The notes under the pieces were generated by a model. That model made no database searches and was not told the origin of the DNA. It was given only the letters and a program-made list of their open reading frames with translations. A program made the position numbers and the translations under genes. Positions 34,929-35,146 of a DNA stretch of 35,146 nucleotides are shown one piece after another. Source of the DNA: Dehalococcoidia bacterium (GTDB lineage: Bacteria > Chloroflexota > Dehalococcoidia > Lucifugimonadales > Lucifugimonadaceae); NCBI GenBank assembly GCA_026421215.1, contig JAPKBN010000023.1, forward strand, positions 1 to 35,146. Direction: 5' to 3'. The first letter of the stretch is position 1. Each line of letters opens with the position of its first letter.

Positions 34929-34967
34929 GAATCGGTCCCGGGAGCTGAATTGCCCCGAGGCCGATTC
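34929..34967 (-). terminator. imperfect hairpin after the tmRNA, possible terminator
   Basis: GAATCGG (34929-34935) pairs with CCGATTC (34961-34967), and the stem continues inward through CCCGGG/CCCCG with one wobble and one mismatch. It lies 14 nt past the tmRNA 3' end on minus and is followed there by GCGTTTGA, a weak T-stretch. A second short hairpin, CTCGAAT-CAG-ATTCGAG (34898-34914), follows and may end the plus-strand gene at 34856. Confidence 0.4.
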
Positions 34968-34981
34968 TACGATTGATGAGT

Positions 34982-35146
34982 TGGTGGGGAAGGCGGGATT
35001 CGAACCCGCACGTCGATTAAGACACATGCTCCTAAGGGCGTCTATGCGAATAGGATGGCGCACGTAGAGTAGCGAGACCGTCCTTGTTACGTGATCGACG
35101 GCGTGTTCGTAGTGTCGTGAACTTACTGGCGCAATACCGACTATGG
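34982..35146 (-). ncRNA. ssrA: probable tmRNA, 3' portion (truncated at the window edge)
   Basis: On minus, the 3' end is a tRNA-like arm: GCGGG-TTCGAAT-CCCGC (T stem-loop), then CTTCCCC and an encoded ACCA. No matching 5' GGGGAAG lies within the ~160 nt up to the window edge, and no anticodon arm can be drawn. A normal tRNA is therefore unlikely. GACG directly before the T arm and the AGCATGTG-type stretch before it resemble the 3' part of tmRNA. AGACGC/GTGTCT around CCTTAGGAGCAT could be a late pseudoknot or helix. The tag reading frame would lie at or beyond the edge and was not identified. A split or intron-containing tRNA is the alternative. Confidence 0.6.

Noticed and set aside
34982-35146. 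tRNA-Leu or tRNA-Ser (class II) at the right edge
   Set aside because: The T arm and CCA fit, but no anticodon arm pairs and no GGGGAAG acceptor strand is found within the next 90-160 nt. A truncated tmRNA explains it better.
1-35146. CRISPR arrays, insertion sequences, prophage, integrase or toxin-antitoxin pairs
   Set aside because: I saw no regularly spaced direct repeats, no transposase or recombinase motifs and no typical small paired genes. The only large repeats are the diverged dehydrogenase paralogues.

Overview
The window looks like a chromosomal segment of a Chloroflexota bacterium, probably a Dehalococcoidia/SAR202-type lineage. This is inferred from gene content, not from a marker tree. 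The best pointers are the adjacent pair of very hydrophobic proteins resembling the Chlor_Arch_YYY (DUF2298) and Agl23-like families, which are shared by Chloroflexota and archaea, together with plainly bacterial housekeeping genes and RNAs. GC content is moderately high, and TTG, GTG and even CTG starts behind strong Shine-Dalgarno sequences are common. I see no insertion sequence, prophage, CRISPR array or integrase. This is ordinary chromosome with a few remarkable loci.

Layout. Positions 199-7505 (minus) hold a four-gene envelope module: Chlor_Arch_YYY protein, Agl23-like GT-C protein, flippase-like membrane protein and FAD oxidoreductase. Positions 7675-10103 (minus) hold a DsbA-fold thiol oxidoreductase, RNase III and FtsY. 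The DsbA-fold gene appears to be a selenoprotein: an in-frame TGA sits exactly at the catalytic cysteine, followed by a bSECIS-like hairpin. A CCA-adding enzyme follows at 10316 (plus). Positions 11683-17294 (minus) are a tight run of ketopantoate reductase-like protein, PHP phosphoesterase, DnaQ/DinG exonuclease-helicase and OGG-like glycosylase. Three of these genes overlap by 4 bp.

Positions 17598-23847 (plus) are an array of six tandem paralogous zinc-dependent medium-chain dehydrogenases with the remnant of a seventh between copies 2 and 3. A peroxiredoxin follows and ends at a perfect 30-bp bidirectional terminator palindrome. Converging on it (minus) is the unit SRP RNA - rsmA - ispE - small membrane protein. 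Positions 27075-28611 (plus) hold a UTP-glucose-1-phosphate uridylyltransferase-like gene and a DUF1684 protein. lepA and a ferritin-like/VIT1 fusion lie on minus at 28872-31924. The right end has a lone PEP-utilising swivelling-domain protein, two small proteins of unknown function, and the 3' part of a probable tmRNA (minus) that runs off the window.

How the parts connect. The left block is a lipid-linked sugar or surface-glycan module. The centre block is translation, secretion and RNA processing (rnc, ftsY, SRP RNA, rsmA, lepA, cca, tmRNA). The six-dehydrogenase array looks like a lineage-specific catabolic expansion for related alcohols or polyols. The selenoprotein, the BCP-type peroxiredoxin and the ferritin-VIT1 protein point to active redox and iron management.
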